From: Jaltomata sinuosa
Taxonomy: Eukaryota > Streptophyta > Magnoliopsida > Solanales > Solanaceae
Assembly (NCBI GenBank): GCA_003996215.1
Contig: QJPP01003424.1
Coordinates: 62,001 to 126,000 of the forward strand
Direction of reading: 5' to 3'
DNA: 64,000 nucleotides
The translations under genes and the position numbers were made by a program. Below, in pieces: positions 11,801 to 22,341 of this stretch. The first letter of the stretch is position 1; every line of letters starts with the position of its first letter. Under the pieces are notes generated by a model. It was not told the origin of the DNA. It searched no databases and saw only the letters and a program-made list of their open reading frames with translations.

Positions 11801-12140
11801 GGACCTGGATGTCCTGTAGTTTAATTTTCACCTCACCAAAGGGTAGGTGAAAACAATGGGTCTCTAGCCTCCACCGCTCGATCATAACAGTCAGGAGGTC
11901 ATGATCTAACTGAACGTGACTCACTCGAATGAATGAGTCAAACCTAGACAGAGATAGATAGTGCATCACACGCATATGTGGCGGATGGGTGCAGAATACA
12001 ATTCAACAATCATCGACTGTCTGGGGAGATAACGTGGTGTCCATACGTAACTCTTCAGTCCACAACTTTTGTGACCTATGTTTATCCTGTAACCGAAGTA
12101 GTGTATCGTCTACGGGTCCGGGATGGACGACAGGCTCCAT
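8900..12140 (-). pseudogene. plant mobile domain (PMD) protein, split and decayed
   Basis: Begins MEPVVHPGPVDD at 12140. One frame runs to 11409 through MRVMHYLSLSRFDSFIR, LETHCFHLPFGEVKIKLQD and LFRLRIDGRAVF, the hallmark start of the PMD (aminotransferase-like) family, often labelled serine/threonine-protein phosphatase 7 long form homolog. A TGA lies in frame before MRVMHY. Further pieces: about 11370-11340 (frameshifted, then donor CAG/GTAACA); about 11285-11098 (HALGGDEEEE, YARRWTWGIT); 11020-10457 (RVMRQFGHPQHVSAF, WYRQHGWLL, GYVHFAGAIE); 10456-9966 after a TGA (GRGRGQGRG, Pro-rich, one more TAA at 10130). Four 99-nt exons follow (9891-9220), then the last exon 9118-8900 with a Lys-rich basic stretch (KKKKVVKKI) and a TGA stop at 8900-8902. 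PMD proteins act in nucleus-associated silencing or ride on transposons. The stops make this copy non-functional as read. Confidence 0.8.
9220..9891 (-). repeat. four tandem symmetric 99-nt exons, exact 191-bp period
   Basis: Minus-strand exon candidates at 9891-9793, 9700-9602, 9509-9411 and 9318-9220 are each 99 nt (33 codons, phase 0 at both ends), and the three introns between them are each 92 nt. Acceptors read TTTAG or similar before ATTCATGTT (three copies) or AGCTCATCC (first copy). Donors are CAA/GTATTT, CAA/GTAATT, CAG/GTAATT and CAT/GTAATT. All four stay open and encode the same module: TTSSIPDPV, then PDPLPSVLEEPVGIQ-like wording. The first copy is most diverged upstream but keeps DPLPSVLEDPIG. 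The exon after them also starts ATTCATG in phase 0. Confidence 0.85.
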
Positions 12141-12172
12141 AATGAGTACTACCTGTAAAGCTTTTGAGGCTT

Positions 12173-12472
12173 TTAGCACGAAAAATTATGATTCTCTTAA
12201 GTTCTCCTAACTTTAATATTTATTTGACATTATAGGAAGCACGAATTGCTAAGACAATGAAGATGTTATTGAGAAATGTAGTGTTTTAGCACGAAAAATT
12301 ATGATTCTCTTAAGTTCTCTTAACTTTAATATTTATTTGACATTATAGGAAGAACGAATTGTTAGGACAATGAAGATGTTATTGAGAAATGTAGTGTTTT
12401 AGCACGATAAATTATGATTCTCTTAAGTTCTCTTAACTTTAATATTTATTTGACATTATAGGAAGCACAATG
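12173..12472. repeat. tandem repeat, about 2.6 copies of 113 bp
   Basis: TTAGCACGA(A/T)AAATTATG recurs at 12173, 12286 and 12399, each 113 bases apart, with only a few substitutions between copies. It lies directly upstream of the PMD start, in what would be its promoter or leader. Confidence 0.9.
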
Positions 12473-15059
12473 AGTTTTTTTTATGGTAATTTCTTATTTA
12501 CATTTACATATTATTATTTTTTATGGTCAGTTTTTAACGATAATTTTTTTGTATGGTAATATATTTTTAATATTTTTAAATATGTGTAGATTAACTTCTA
12601 TCTTTACATAATTTTTTTACTTGTTTTATTACATTCTAAACAATTTTTATTTGTTAATGTTTTACTTCTTAATCATTTTATTATCATAAAACATATGTTA
12701 ATTGAATTATAATGTACCTCTATTATAGTATTAAGTACATTTAATGATTTTAAAGCAATGTGTGAGATTCAAATATAATAAGCAATTTAAAGTAATAAAC
12801 TAAAAATATTCATTTAATACAAATGTAATAATAATCAATTAAACAAATAACAATACTAATTACAAAATCTCAATAACAAATAAATAAATCCTAATGAAAT
12901 CACTAATAAAATTTTAATAATCATTAATCATAATTTAAAAATTAAATTTATCATTCAGTAATTACTAATTATTAATTATTAATTATTCTTTTACTAATTA
13001 CTAAAAAAACTAAATTAATCTAACTAAATTTAATTCTAAAATTAATCAAATTAACTATTCCCTTCTTCAGTACATTTGTTCTATTTTATATTTACATTAT
13101 TCGTTAATAAAATTAAACATATTTAAGTAATCTTATTATTAAAAAGTGCATATAATATTTTTTATTACCAATAGATGGTAGTAATTATTAATTATCAATT
13201 ACACACTTATATTTAAATATATATAATTTATTTATTTATAAAATTATTTTTAATATCTTAATACTTATTAGCTATTGTTAATCATTTAAATCAAACGCAC
13301 TCTAGTTATATATATTTGTGATTTCAATGGAGAGTGTTCTTAAGCTAATACACTCCTTTCCTAGTAAATTATAAGTTTAGTTTCAACTTAAACATTTTGC
13401 TTTTTCATTTGAATTTCACTTTAAAATATTTAAACTCTAGTTCGCTTTACTTTAATTGAAAAATAGTCACTATTCTGAACTTTTAGAATCCACAAGAGAA
13501 ACTCGAGGACAGTGTTACTCTCAAAATGATACCTATTTTAAAAGATATAAGCCGAAAAATAACTATTGAAGGCTACTTCTACCCTATTTTAGTGAACAAT
13601 GGACTTTTATGTAAATTCACTTGTAACTGTAAGACGAATGATTATAGGAAACTCCAAAAAAGTTAGTATGAATTATTCTTATTGCAGGTAGAAATGACTT
13701 AAGTAAGTGGCAGATTCATGATTAAAATTTTAAGTCATTAATCTCGAATAAAACTGCAAAACAACTAGGAGTATATACTACTATTATTTTTGAAAAACTA
13801 TTTTATCACATATGTATGTGTGCTTCAAGTCAAAGACTACTATTACAGAATTTCTAAACTCTCCATAATTATTAAATTGTAAACTAACATAAAATAGTTT
13901 TAACAATTATTGAAGTGTCATATGGCACTACATTAATTTTTTATATATTTTATTTTAAGAATTACTGATTTTGATTAAAATTGAATTAATTAAATTATGT
14001 ATATTATTGATATATTTGTTGACTTAAATTATAATAATATAATATAAATTAAAATATTATATTATACTTAATATATATTGTTACTATACCATTTACATTT
14101 GTTGTATCATTAGAAATACATAATTTACATACAAATATTTTTTAATATATAATTAATATCTATTGCTATAATAAAATTATATTTTCAATATTATTTCAAA
14201 TATACAATTTACATATATACAATATTTAATATATATGCAGTATAGGTTTATCACATATACTATTAACATAAAAACACATAAGCATCACCATATAAATTTA
14301 TAAAATGTTAAAAATAATGTATATTATTTATAATTGAATTGCAAAAAAAAGCAGTTGGCCAAAATATAAAAATAAAAAAATAAAAAAAGAAAGGTAATAG
14401 AAAAAGGAAAATAGTAATTGCCGAGGTTACATTAATACATGCCCCTAATTTTTAGATAGCTAAAAGGGTCCAATTAATGATAACTGTTTCATCCTTTTTG
14501 ATGAATTAATTTAGAAAAAAAAACTGTTTAGATTTAAATTTTGGCTAAATATGTAATTATTTTCTGGCCGTTATTGTTATTTTGATAATAATGATAAAAA
14601 TTTGAAATGTATTTTTTAAGATGGTATAATTATGTAAAATTCTCTAAACTTAATTACATATATTGGTGTAAAAATAACTTATTGATCTTCTACTTCTAAT
14701 AAAAGCTCTTATAGGCACAAATCAATTTAAACTCTAGTTCGCTTTACAAGCAATTCAAGCTTAACAAAGTCAACCCCTCAACTAACAAGATTTTTGGTAT
14801 CTTGATCATTTACAAATTAAAAAAAGTAGGTGTTGTATGTGAGTATTGGTGATGGATTTAGGTCATCTTCAACTTTCTAAAATTAAGTACCTAACTAACA
14901 AATTATATTAACAATGTTGTAGTCCCTCAACTTTTTTTTTCAACGTTCACAATTATATTGATAAAAATTATTTAATACTCTAATATATTGTGTTTATCTT
15001 GATAATATATTGTTCCAATTTTGATCCAATAATTCAAAAATTTTACAACAAATTGAACC
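12473..15059. other. AT-rich, gene-free stretch
   Basis: Very AT-rich, no ORF over 60 codons, no recognised domain. It separates the PMD start from a possible upstream exon near 15361-15591, so it could be a long intron or promoter. Two copies of a short word (CTCTAGTTCGCTTTAC at about 13436 and 14732) recur inside, hinting at a small duplicated insertion. Confidence 0.6.
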
Positions 15060-15260
15060 AACAACCAAAATTTTCAACTCCAAAATTCAATAACAAACCC
15101 AATATTTTCAACTCCAAAATTCAACATCAAGCCCAATAATTTCAACTTCAAAATTCAAAAACAAACCCAATAATTTCAACTCCAAAATTCAACAATACCC
15201 AATAACTTCAACTCCAAAATTCAACAACAAACCCAATAATTTCAACTATAACAATCAACA
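15060..15260. repeat. minisatellite, about 33-bp unit, about six copies
   Basis: The phrase TTCAACTCCAAAATTCAA followed by CAACAAACCCAATAA repeats with a period close to 33 bp. Copies are imperfect. It is almost free of G on the plus strand, like the much larger array in the CACTA element's intron. Confidence 0.85.
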
Positions 15261-15360
15261 ACAAACCAAATAGAAAACTAACAATCTAACAAACTAATAC
15301 TAAACATTGATAAATAGAAAATTAAATAACAATTGCTAAAAAATTTAAAGAAAAAAATAC

Positions 15361-15591
15361 CTAAATTGGATCTTCTTGTGGGGTAATTTTTTGAGAATTT
15401 CAAGCCGCAAATCTTCTTTCCCACAACAAATAGGCCTTGTAACGATACTTTAATGGAGTATGTTGATAAATCAAAGTGGGACCGGAGTTTTTTTTTAAGC
15501 TTGAAATGAAGGGAATTTTTAATTTGGGGTGGGGGGACTGAAGCTTCTGTTTTGGAGAAGATGGCTGTGTTATGTTGGGGGTATAGCGCAC
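15361..15591 (-). CDS. possible upstream exon of the PMD-bearing element
   Basis: Open from Met at 15591 for 63 codons, ending TPLKYRYKAYLLWERRFAA then a stop at 15400. The sequence continues without another good feature to a possible donor TTTAG/GTATTT at 15361. It is Pro/Ser/Lys-rich and of no family I can name with certainty. Its position next to the palindromes and on the PMD strand suggests a 5' exon of that transcript, with the minisatellite at the start of a long intron. Low confidence. Confidence 0.3.
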
Positions 15592-15710
15592 TAATTTAGT
15601 GCGCTATATATAGCGCACTAATTTAGTGCGCTACCAAAAGCAGTTAATCGACTTAACGTTGCTCCGTCTGTGATTATGGGTATAGCGCACTAATTTAGTG
15701 CTCTATACCT
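15585..15710. repeat. three TAGCGCAC...GTGCGCTA palindromes
   Basis: Two adjacent copies and one more about 70 bases on, each TAGCGCAC-TAATTTA-GTGCGCTA (the last with one change, GTGCTCTA). The arms are the same as in the 6841-7460 array but the loop is TAATTTA instead of AAATATA. Confidence 0.9.
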
Positions 15711-15769
15711 ATTTTGGTCACTTTTTCAAAACATCACATAGATCCGTCACTTGTGGGATTTTTACCCCT

Positions 15770-15864
15770 ACTTTGGTTCTGAACTCCAGACCATGGGTTA
15801 GCTTGGGGTCACTTGTGATACTAAGTACCATGTTGTGTCTAAAGGGTAGCCTCGGGGCGTGACA
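15770..15864 (+). repeat. LTR end fragment in plus orientation
   Basis: Ends GGTAGCCTCGGGGCGTGACA. Its reverse complement lines up over about 90 bases with the LTR end of element 1 at 3986 (TGTCACGCCCCGAGG, then TACCC, TAGAC, CACAAGTG, TAACC at matching spacing). So it is the 3' end of an LTR from a related family, in the opposite orientation. The rest of that LTR is missing, presumably displaced by the PMD-bearing element. Confidence 0.7.
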
Positions 15865-15989
15865 ATCTGCAGGGAACATATGATGTAATAATTCTTCATT
15901 CTAGCTACCTTGTACTTTCAATTGGCTCAGATCTTCCAACACATAATTGTTATCATTAGACAAAGGAAGATAACAGTAAAGATCCCCCA

Positions 15990-18740
15990 GTTGAGTCCAG
16001 TTATCAAACTATATGCTAGAGTGATCATATTTAGGCTCCCACCAGATCTCTTGATCTATCAAATTTTTAGCTTCCAACATGTGTTTACACAATTGTGAAC
16101 CCCCTCTCCATTCCATCACTTGAGGCCTATTCCTTTTACAGTATTTGTTCCATATGAAATTAGTCCATAATGACATTTTGGTTCTGAAAGTCCACCAAAG
16201 TTTTGCATACAAGGATTCAAATACATCAAATAGGGATCTAAACCCTAGGCCACCTTCTTTTTTAGGTAAGCACATTAGCCCGTGGCACCAGTTCTTATTT
16301 CTTCCATCTTCCTTAAAGGTCCACAAAAATCTAGCAAAATGTAGATAATGTAACACACAACTAGGAGGATTGATAGCTAATAATATATAAATAGGAATGC
16401 TTTGGAGAACATTACCTATTAGTACTGCCTTACCACCAAAAGAGAATAGCATACCCTTCCAGGCCTCTATTTGTTTTTGAACCTTCTTCCTTAGCTATGC
16501 AAAGTGGGTTTTTCTTTTCCTAGCATGGCCAATTGGACATCCTAGGTAAGTTAAAGGAAACTTGCCACTTGAGAAGCCAGTATAGTCCTCAACATCCTGA
16601 ATAATAGTACCAGCAGTCTTGTGAAACACAAAGAAAAATCTCTTCTCCTTATTAATTTTTTTGACCTGACTGTTTCTCATATTCCCCTAGAGTATCCATG
16701 ATTAATTGAAGAGTCTTCTTATCAGTAATAGAAAATATAATAGTATCATAAGTATAAGCTAAATGATTAAGATTGTCACTCCACTTAGGCATCCCAAATC
16801 TCTTGAAGTATTTATTATAGAACATACAATTCAAATCCTAGACAACGCCTCAATAGAGAGAACAAAAAGAGTTGGGGATAAAGGATCTCCCTATTTAACC
16901 CCTCTAGTTGATTTAAAAAAACCATGATCCTGACCATTGATGAGAACATAATACCAGTTATTAGAAATTAACCTCCAAATCTTGTCATCAATAGCTTTAT
17001 TGAATCCCATTTTCTCCAAGACTCTAATTAGAAAACTCCAATCAACCCTGTCATATGTCGTTGCCATATCAAGTTTAATCACAACATTGGCAGCTTGCTC
17101 TTTTTCCTGATGTCAGTAATAATTTCCTATGCTAACAAGACATTCTCAGTGATGCTCCTACCTTTACGAAACCCAGATTGATTTTGAGATATGATCTTGT
17201 GTAATAAACCTTCAATTCTATTATGTAAACCCCGAAAATAACTTTATTCAAGAAATTACTCAGGCATATAGGCCTCATATCTGATAAGATTGCACTAAAT
17301 CTTTCTTTGGAATTAAAACCAAGTCAGTGTGAGTAATTTATTTTGACAGGGTACAACTTGCAAAAAAGGCCTCCACCACTTTGACAATATCACCACCAAT
17401 AATATTCCAGTAAGTCTGATAAAAAAGACTTGTAAGTCCATCTTAGCCACTCGAACTATCTCCATTGAGCTCAAATACCAATGTTGGAACCTTATTAAGC
17501 AATGAGAAATCCATAGAATCTGATCCCCCTATTAATTAATCCTCAAAGAAATTAATAGTCTCTACAGCAACCTGCTCATTTCCTTCTGCTCAAGTATCAT
17601 CAAATTTTTTAATTCTGTTAAGGGACAACTTCTTCCTTTACCATTAAATAGGCTATGAAAAAACTTATTTCTGTCACCATTAATAAACCATTGAAAACCA
17701 ACTTTTTGCCTCCAAAATTCCTCTTCAAAATAAAGATATTTCTTTAAACCAGCCTGTGCCCTTTGGAGTATTTTCCTGTTAGCAAGCAGTGGAAAATTCT
17801 TTAAAAAGATGTTTCTTAATTCTGACAATTTTCTCCCTAATACTCAGTTGTTTGAAAATGTCTCCAAATCTCTCCCTACTCCACAGAGATGGGGCAGTTT
17901 TGGTCTTCTTAATCTTTTGTTTCAAGGAAATAAAAAAGTCATTGGATTCAACAGAGATCCAGTTTTCTTTCACCACATCCTTAAAATCTTCTTGCTCAAT
18001 CCAAAACTCTAGAAACCTAATAGGTTTAACAAAATGTAAGGTTTGTCCCCTACATGTGAGGATTAAGGGTGCATGGTCAGACCCAGTTCTTTCTAAATGC
18101 TCCATCCCCATACCACCAAACATGTCTTGCAAAGCTTGATTGATCATCAACCTATCTAATCTTTTGAAAATATAAACTTTATCTGCTCTGCCATTCCACC
18201 AACTAAAAGGGCTTCTTTTGAAACTAATATCAAACATATCACATAAGTTAACACAAAAAGCAAAATCTTCATATACATAGGGAGTAACTGGCAGGCCTCT
18301 TATCTTTTCTTTCTCATTCAAAATAACATTAAAATCATACCCAACAAGCCATGGAAGATTCCAGTTATGATTTATACTATATATATATCCTCTCATAAAC
18401 TCAAAATTTCAAGAGCATCAGATTTAGCATAAGCTATGGTTGTGATGAGAGAGTCTCCAGAATCTTGAAAGCTTAGTTGCAATGTCAATTGTTGGTCTGA
18501 ATTAGACAAGAGCCCAACCTGAATGTTCTCTTGAACAAAGACCCATATTTGCCTATTTTGATTGTAGTTAGCATATTGCATACCCAACCTTCTTTTGTAT
18601 TTCTGAATTTGTCTTCTATCTTGAAAAGTTTCCATACAATTAGGAAAAATTTATGATGTCTGTGAAGCATTTTCACTCTATGGAAGGAGTGCTGATTTTT
18701 CACAGATCCGATGTTCCAAAACACGGCTTTATGCATCATA
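15990..18740 (-). pseudogene. LINE ORF2 (endonuclease and reverse transcriptase), broken
   Basis: From 18740 the order is apurinic-type endonuclease (VFWNIGSVK start; AYAKSDALEIL; LVGYDFNVILNEKEK; catalytic GSDHAPL with SDH at 18073-18081), a linker (WFINGDRNKFFHSLFNGK, 17828-17562), then RT (KLDMATTYDRVDWSFL at 17082-16891; GDPLSPTLF just after; the active-site block at 16834-16652) and the thumb/C-terminal part (KEGGLGFRS, FIWNKYCKRNRPQ, 16452-16009). The catalytic YADD has become YTYD (16745-16756). Several stops and frameshifts break it. The protein once nicked target DNA and copied its own RNA there. Confidence 0.9.
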
Positions 18741-18886
18741 TAAAACTGGATTTCACACTTCTCTTAGGACACCCTAGTAGGCTTGGTGGTTTTTGCTTTA
18801 CTTTTGGATATTTTCCCTTTTGCTAGTGATTGTGAAGATAAACCTGCCTATTTTAAAACTTGCTTCATGTTTTGCTCATTCTCCCA

Positions 18887-19258
18887 TTATTCTTTGTCCT
18901 CCACTATAACATCTTCAGACCTTGTAACCCTGCTGATAATCTGTACATCTTGTTGTTGATGTGAAACAATGTCATGTAAAGTTTTCACATGAGAGATTTG
19001 CTTGATTGGTAACACTAATTGTGGAACTGCCTCTAGCACCTTCTCCTTGTCTTGTGGTATATTTGAATTCTCAATCAGTTGGCTGTATACAGGGAGTCTT
19101 CCAACTTCTTGTATCTCTCCAGCTAATGATGATGCTTCAAATAGCCCAGCAGTAACCACCTGGAGTGGTTCTTGAAAATGTGCAATTGCTAGGGATAAAT
19201 CCTCCACTGGTTCATCTCCATTTGATAGAGGTGAGCTAAGTAGACTCCTATCTTTCAC
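18887..19258 (-). pseudogene. LINE ORF1 C-terminal part
   Basis: A 123-codon open stretch on the LINE strand (MKDRSLLSSPLSNGDEPVED ... VTRSEDVIVEDKE), low-complexity and acidic, with no domain. Its position between the element 2 insertion point and ORF2 makes it the tail of ORF1 downstream of the zinc knuckle. Confidence 0.6.
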
Positions 19259-19578
19259 ATCCTTATTACTTTCATGAACATCCTTATCATTATTACCTAA
19301 TTTCTAATGTTGATCTTGTCCTGTTTGCAAGTCCTTGTTGTCATTTTCATGGGTATGTATGAGGAAATTGATTGAGAGAATGATGCCTAATCTGATTAAA
19401 TTGTTGTTGTTGCTGCTCTTTTTTCTTATATTATCATTGTTCCCCAAACTTCACATGTTTCATCTTCCCTCTCCCTATTACTATTTTGGATGTTATTGTT
19501 GTGCTCTGCATAAGTATTATTCTTTGTTTCATCAGTAATAGAATTAACTATTGCTCTCCCTCATTCCTTGTTTGTGCC

Positions 19579-21845
19579 TGTCACGACCCACCCCATCGTG
19601 AGTAGCACCCACCCAACCCTCGGATGAGCGAACCAATAGATTCAACTTTTTGCCTAGACTAACAACCTAAAACCAGCAACAAAAAGTAAACTAGCAATCA
19701 AAATAAGCAAAAACTATAGCATAATCATTAACCTGCGGAAAATCCCACCTAGGAACTGAAAGTCATTGTACCAAACATCAACACAAATATCTACAATACG
19801 GGGATGCAACCTCAAAAGAAAATACAAAATAGTTTTAAGTCCGAAACAAGTGAACTGAAACTCTAAAGATAACCCAAGGTAGCTCGAATCAAGCAGCTCA
19901 CCATTGAAAGTCAGGAATCGTCGGCGCTAAAGGTGAGGTCACGTCTCAGCCGCTGAAAGATTTCCTGTACTCACCAAAAGACAAGCAAGTGCAGTATCAG
20001 TACACCACCACTGTGTACTGGTAGTATCATCAACCAGTTTTCAAATAAACAGTGTATAACAGTACAACAGTATCAAGTATAAGGTATGGAAAACATGCAT
20101 AAATAACCATAGACACACTTAGACTACCAGTCTCTACTTAGCCTGTTCCCGCATGAATCCACCACCTAACTCTAATCCACAACCATATATCATTAACTAT
20201 ACATATTTGTCTAGCCCGGACCCACCCTGGGATCCCCTCTAGACTACACACATGTACCTTGAATCAACCCGGCCTAAACCAAAAATAACACAAATGTCAA
20301 TGAACAACCCAACCTAAACCAAGACCAACACAACAGTTAGCCAGAATTTCCTTGGCCTCTCAAGGACCATAAAACCAATAACACATTTCAATAAGCAGCC
20401 CGGTCCACTCACGGAACCAATATCAATCAATGCAACACAATAATAACAATGCAATGATGCAACAAAAGTAAACCATACCAGGCGTGGTACCCGTGCCAAC
20501 CATTTGTTATACCCGTACCAGGCGTGGTACTCGTGCCAATCATTTGTTATACCTGTACCAGGCGTGGTACTTGAGCCAACCGAATGTCAATAATCCACAA
20601 TCAAATGCATGAACATACAACTTGTAAACCAACAAGCAAATACCGTTCAAATCACAGACTGTAAAACAGGAACCTTAGACATCCTACAAAACTTCCCTAA
20701 GCAATGTAATTCATACAATCACTTAGATATGAGTATAAGAATATACAACATTCACCGAAATCGTAAGCATTCACCTACCTCGAAATGATCCAAGATCTAT
20801 TCGACCCGAGCTTTCCCATGTTCCAAATTCCTCTCTCATTCTTGGTCTAAAAACAACACACAGTACATACAATTAACACACAAGGCCTGCACATTACCCG
20901 TATTATACCAAATCCCCAAACCCCAGGCCACCCATGATCATCCCACCCTTTTTCTGGGCTTCCCCACCGTTAATTTTCCTAGTTCTATCATTTTTACGGA
21001 TAAAAACAGAGAATTTAACAACCTATGATCATTTGAACATACTTTTATCAACACCCAAAAATGTACATGCTTGGAATTCCCTTTCTTCCCCAAATTCTAC
21101 CATTCCTAGGTTATTCCAACCTTCCCCAAGTTCCCTCCTAGCAATTCTACCACATAGGAAACATATTACAAAGATTGGGGAACAAGAACCTTACCTTAGG
21201 GAATAATTTCGACGAAAAAAGGAAGAAAAATGCCTGGAATCGCCTAGCCCTTCTCTCAAACTGAATTGTAGAAAATTGAACTATTTTGGGGAAGTTTCTG
21301 CATTAAAAACCTGTCGGCCCGCTATAGCGGTCCCCGCTCTGCTATAGCGGTCCCCGCTCTGCTATAGCGGTCCCGCTATAGCGAACGACTTTCGCTAAAG
21401 TAGTCTTAAGTGGGTGTTGACCGCCTTGACCCACTGCTATAGCGATATTTTCCACCACTATAGCGGAGGTCACTATGGTGGACCGTTGCGCTCGTCATGG
21501 ATAAAATGTCCAGAAATCTCCCTGTTTTGGCCATTTTACAACACACTTGCTTTCCCCGACAAACCCAAATAACCCCTTCACGTCAAACGCAATTCTGGGA
21601 GTTCTACTTACCCAATTTTGATTCCAAAAAGTCCCCCGTACTCCTCTATGTCTTGGCTACATGGAAAAATAGCTCAAAACAAGACACTTAAACCAATTCT
21701 TACCCAGATTTCCCTAGACTCTACCTCGCTCCAAAACTGGCCGAGGCTAGCCTAGCCCAGAATTTCAAACTCCCAAATCTGGAGTTTTCTAACTCTAAAA
21801 CTTGGCACAATTGGACTACCCATAATGATGGAACCGGTAGTTACA
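19579..21845 (-). repeat. 3' LTR of element 2, 2267 bp
   Basis: Begins TGTAACTACCGG at 21845 and ends GGGTCGTGACA at 19579 on the minus strand. Aligns along its whole length with the LTR at 26988-29259, with frequent substitutions and small length changes. Carries the CCGCTATAGCGG palindrome cluster at about 21318-21480. A second small repeat lies at 20480-20580, where ACCAGGCGTGGTAC occurs three times (two copies in the other LTR). Confidence 0.92.
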
Positions 21846-21932
21846 ACAGATACCAATTTACCCATTGTTCATTCTCGAACAATCAAACCCAAAATTATGG
21901 AAATAAAAGGAAGGAAGTGTAGTACCTGAATC

Positions 21933-22331
21933 CTAATATAGTGGAGGGTACTTGTCCCGCATGTCCTTCTCAATTGCCCAAGTGGCTTCCTCAACTTGAC
22001 GATGCTTCCACTGAACCTTCACTATATCAATCACCTTTGTCCTCAACCTCCGGACATCCCGAGCAAGAATCAAAACTGGTTCCTCTTCATAACGAAGACC
22101 CTTATCAAAAAGTACCTCATCCCACTTGATGATGTAATCCCCATCCCCATGGTATCTCTTAAGCATGGATACATGGAATACTGGATGGACTCCTGACAAA
22201 CTAGGTGGAAGTGCTAACCTGTAAGCCACTGGCCCCACAATTTCAAGAACTTCAAATGGACCGATGAACCGAGGGCTAAGCTTGCCCTTCTTACTAAACC
22301 GCATAACCCCTTTCATTGGTGACACCTTCAA
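21933..22331 (-). CDS. integrase C-terminal end with chromodomain (open, part of dead polyprotein)
   Basis: 132 codons open: KVSPMKGVMRFSKKGKLSPR and FIGPFEVLEIVGPVAYRLALP is the gypsy integrase GPY/F module, HPVFHVSMLKRYHGDG follows, then the chromodomain, ending VKVQWKHRQVEEATWAIEKDM and a stop at 21933. In chromoviruses this module binds histone marks and steers integration to heterochromatin. It is the best-preserved part of pol here, but lies downstream of several stops, so it is not an independent gene. Confidence 0.85.
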   Translation of the reverse strand: MKVSPMKGVMRFSKKGKLSPRFIGPFEVLEIVGPVAYRLALPPSLSGVHPVFHVSMLKRYHGDGDYIIKWDEVLFDKGLRYEEEPVLILARDVRRLRTKVIDIVKVQWKHRQVEEATWAIEKDMRDKYPPLY

Positions 22332-22341
22332 TAATACCTGT

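Larger units (their letters stand above)
6042..15770. mobile_element. PMD-bearing element of unclear class, with palindrome arrays towards both ends
   Basis: I group this stretch as one unit because the same two-armed palindrome TAGCGCAC-n7-GTGCGCTA occurs near both ends (6841-7460 and 15585-15710) and nowhere else in the window. Inside lie a minus-strand ORF with an acidic tail, two related plus-strand ORFs, and a minus-strand PMD pseudogene. PMD genes are known to be carried by, or derived from, plant transposons, including MULEs and gypsy elements. I could not find terminal inverted repeats, a transposase or a target duplication, so class and exact ends are open. The left part may continue beyond element 1, outside the window. 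Subterminal palindromes suggest a DNA transposon; this is inference. Confidence 0.45.

Noticed and set aside
6042..15770. CRISPR-like array in the 99-bp repeats
   Set aside because: Units are contiguous and fully repeated with no unique spacers, in a plant genome.
20480..20580. possible regulatory repeat ACCAGGCGTGGTAC in element 2 LTRs
   Set aside because: Three copies in one LTR and two in the other; too short and too few to claim more than a local duplication, so only noted in the LTR entry.
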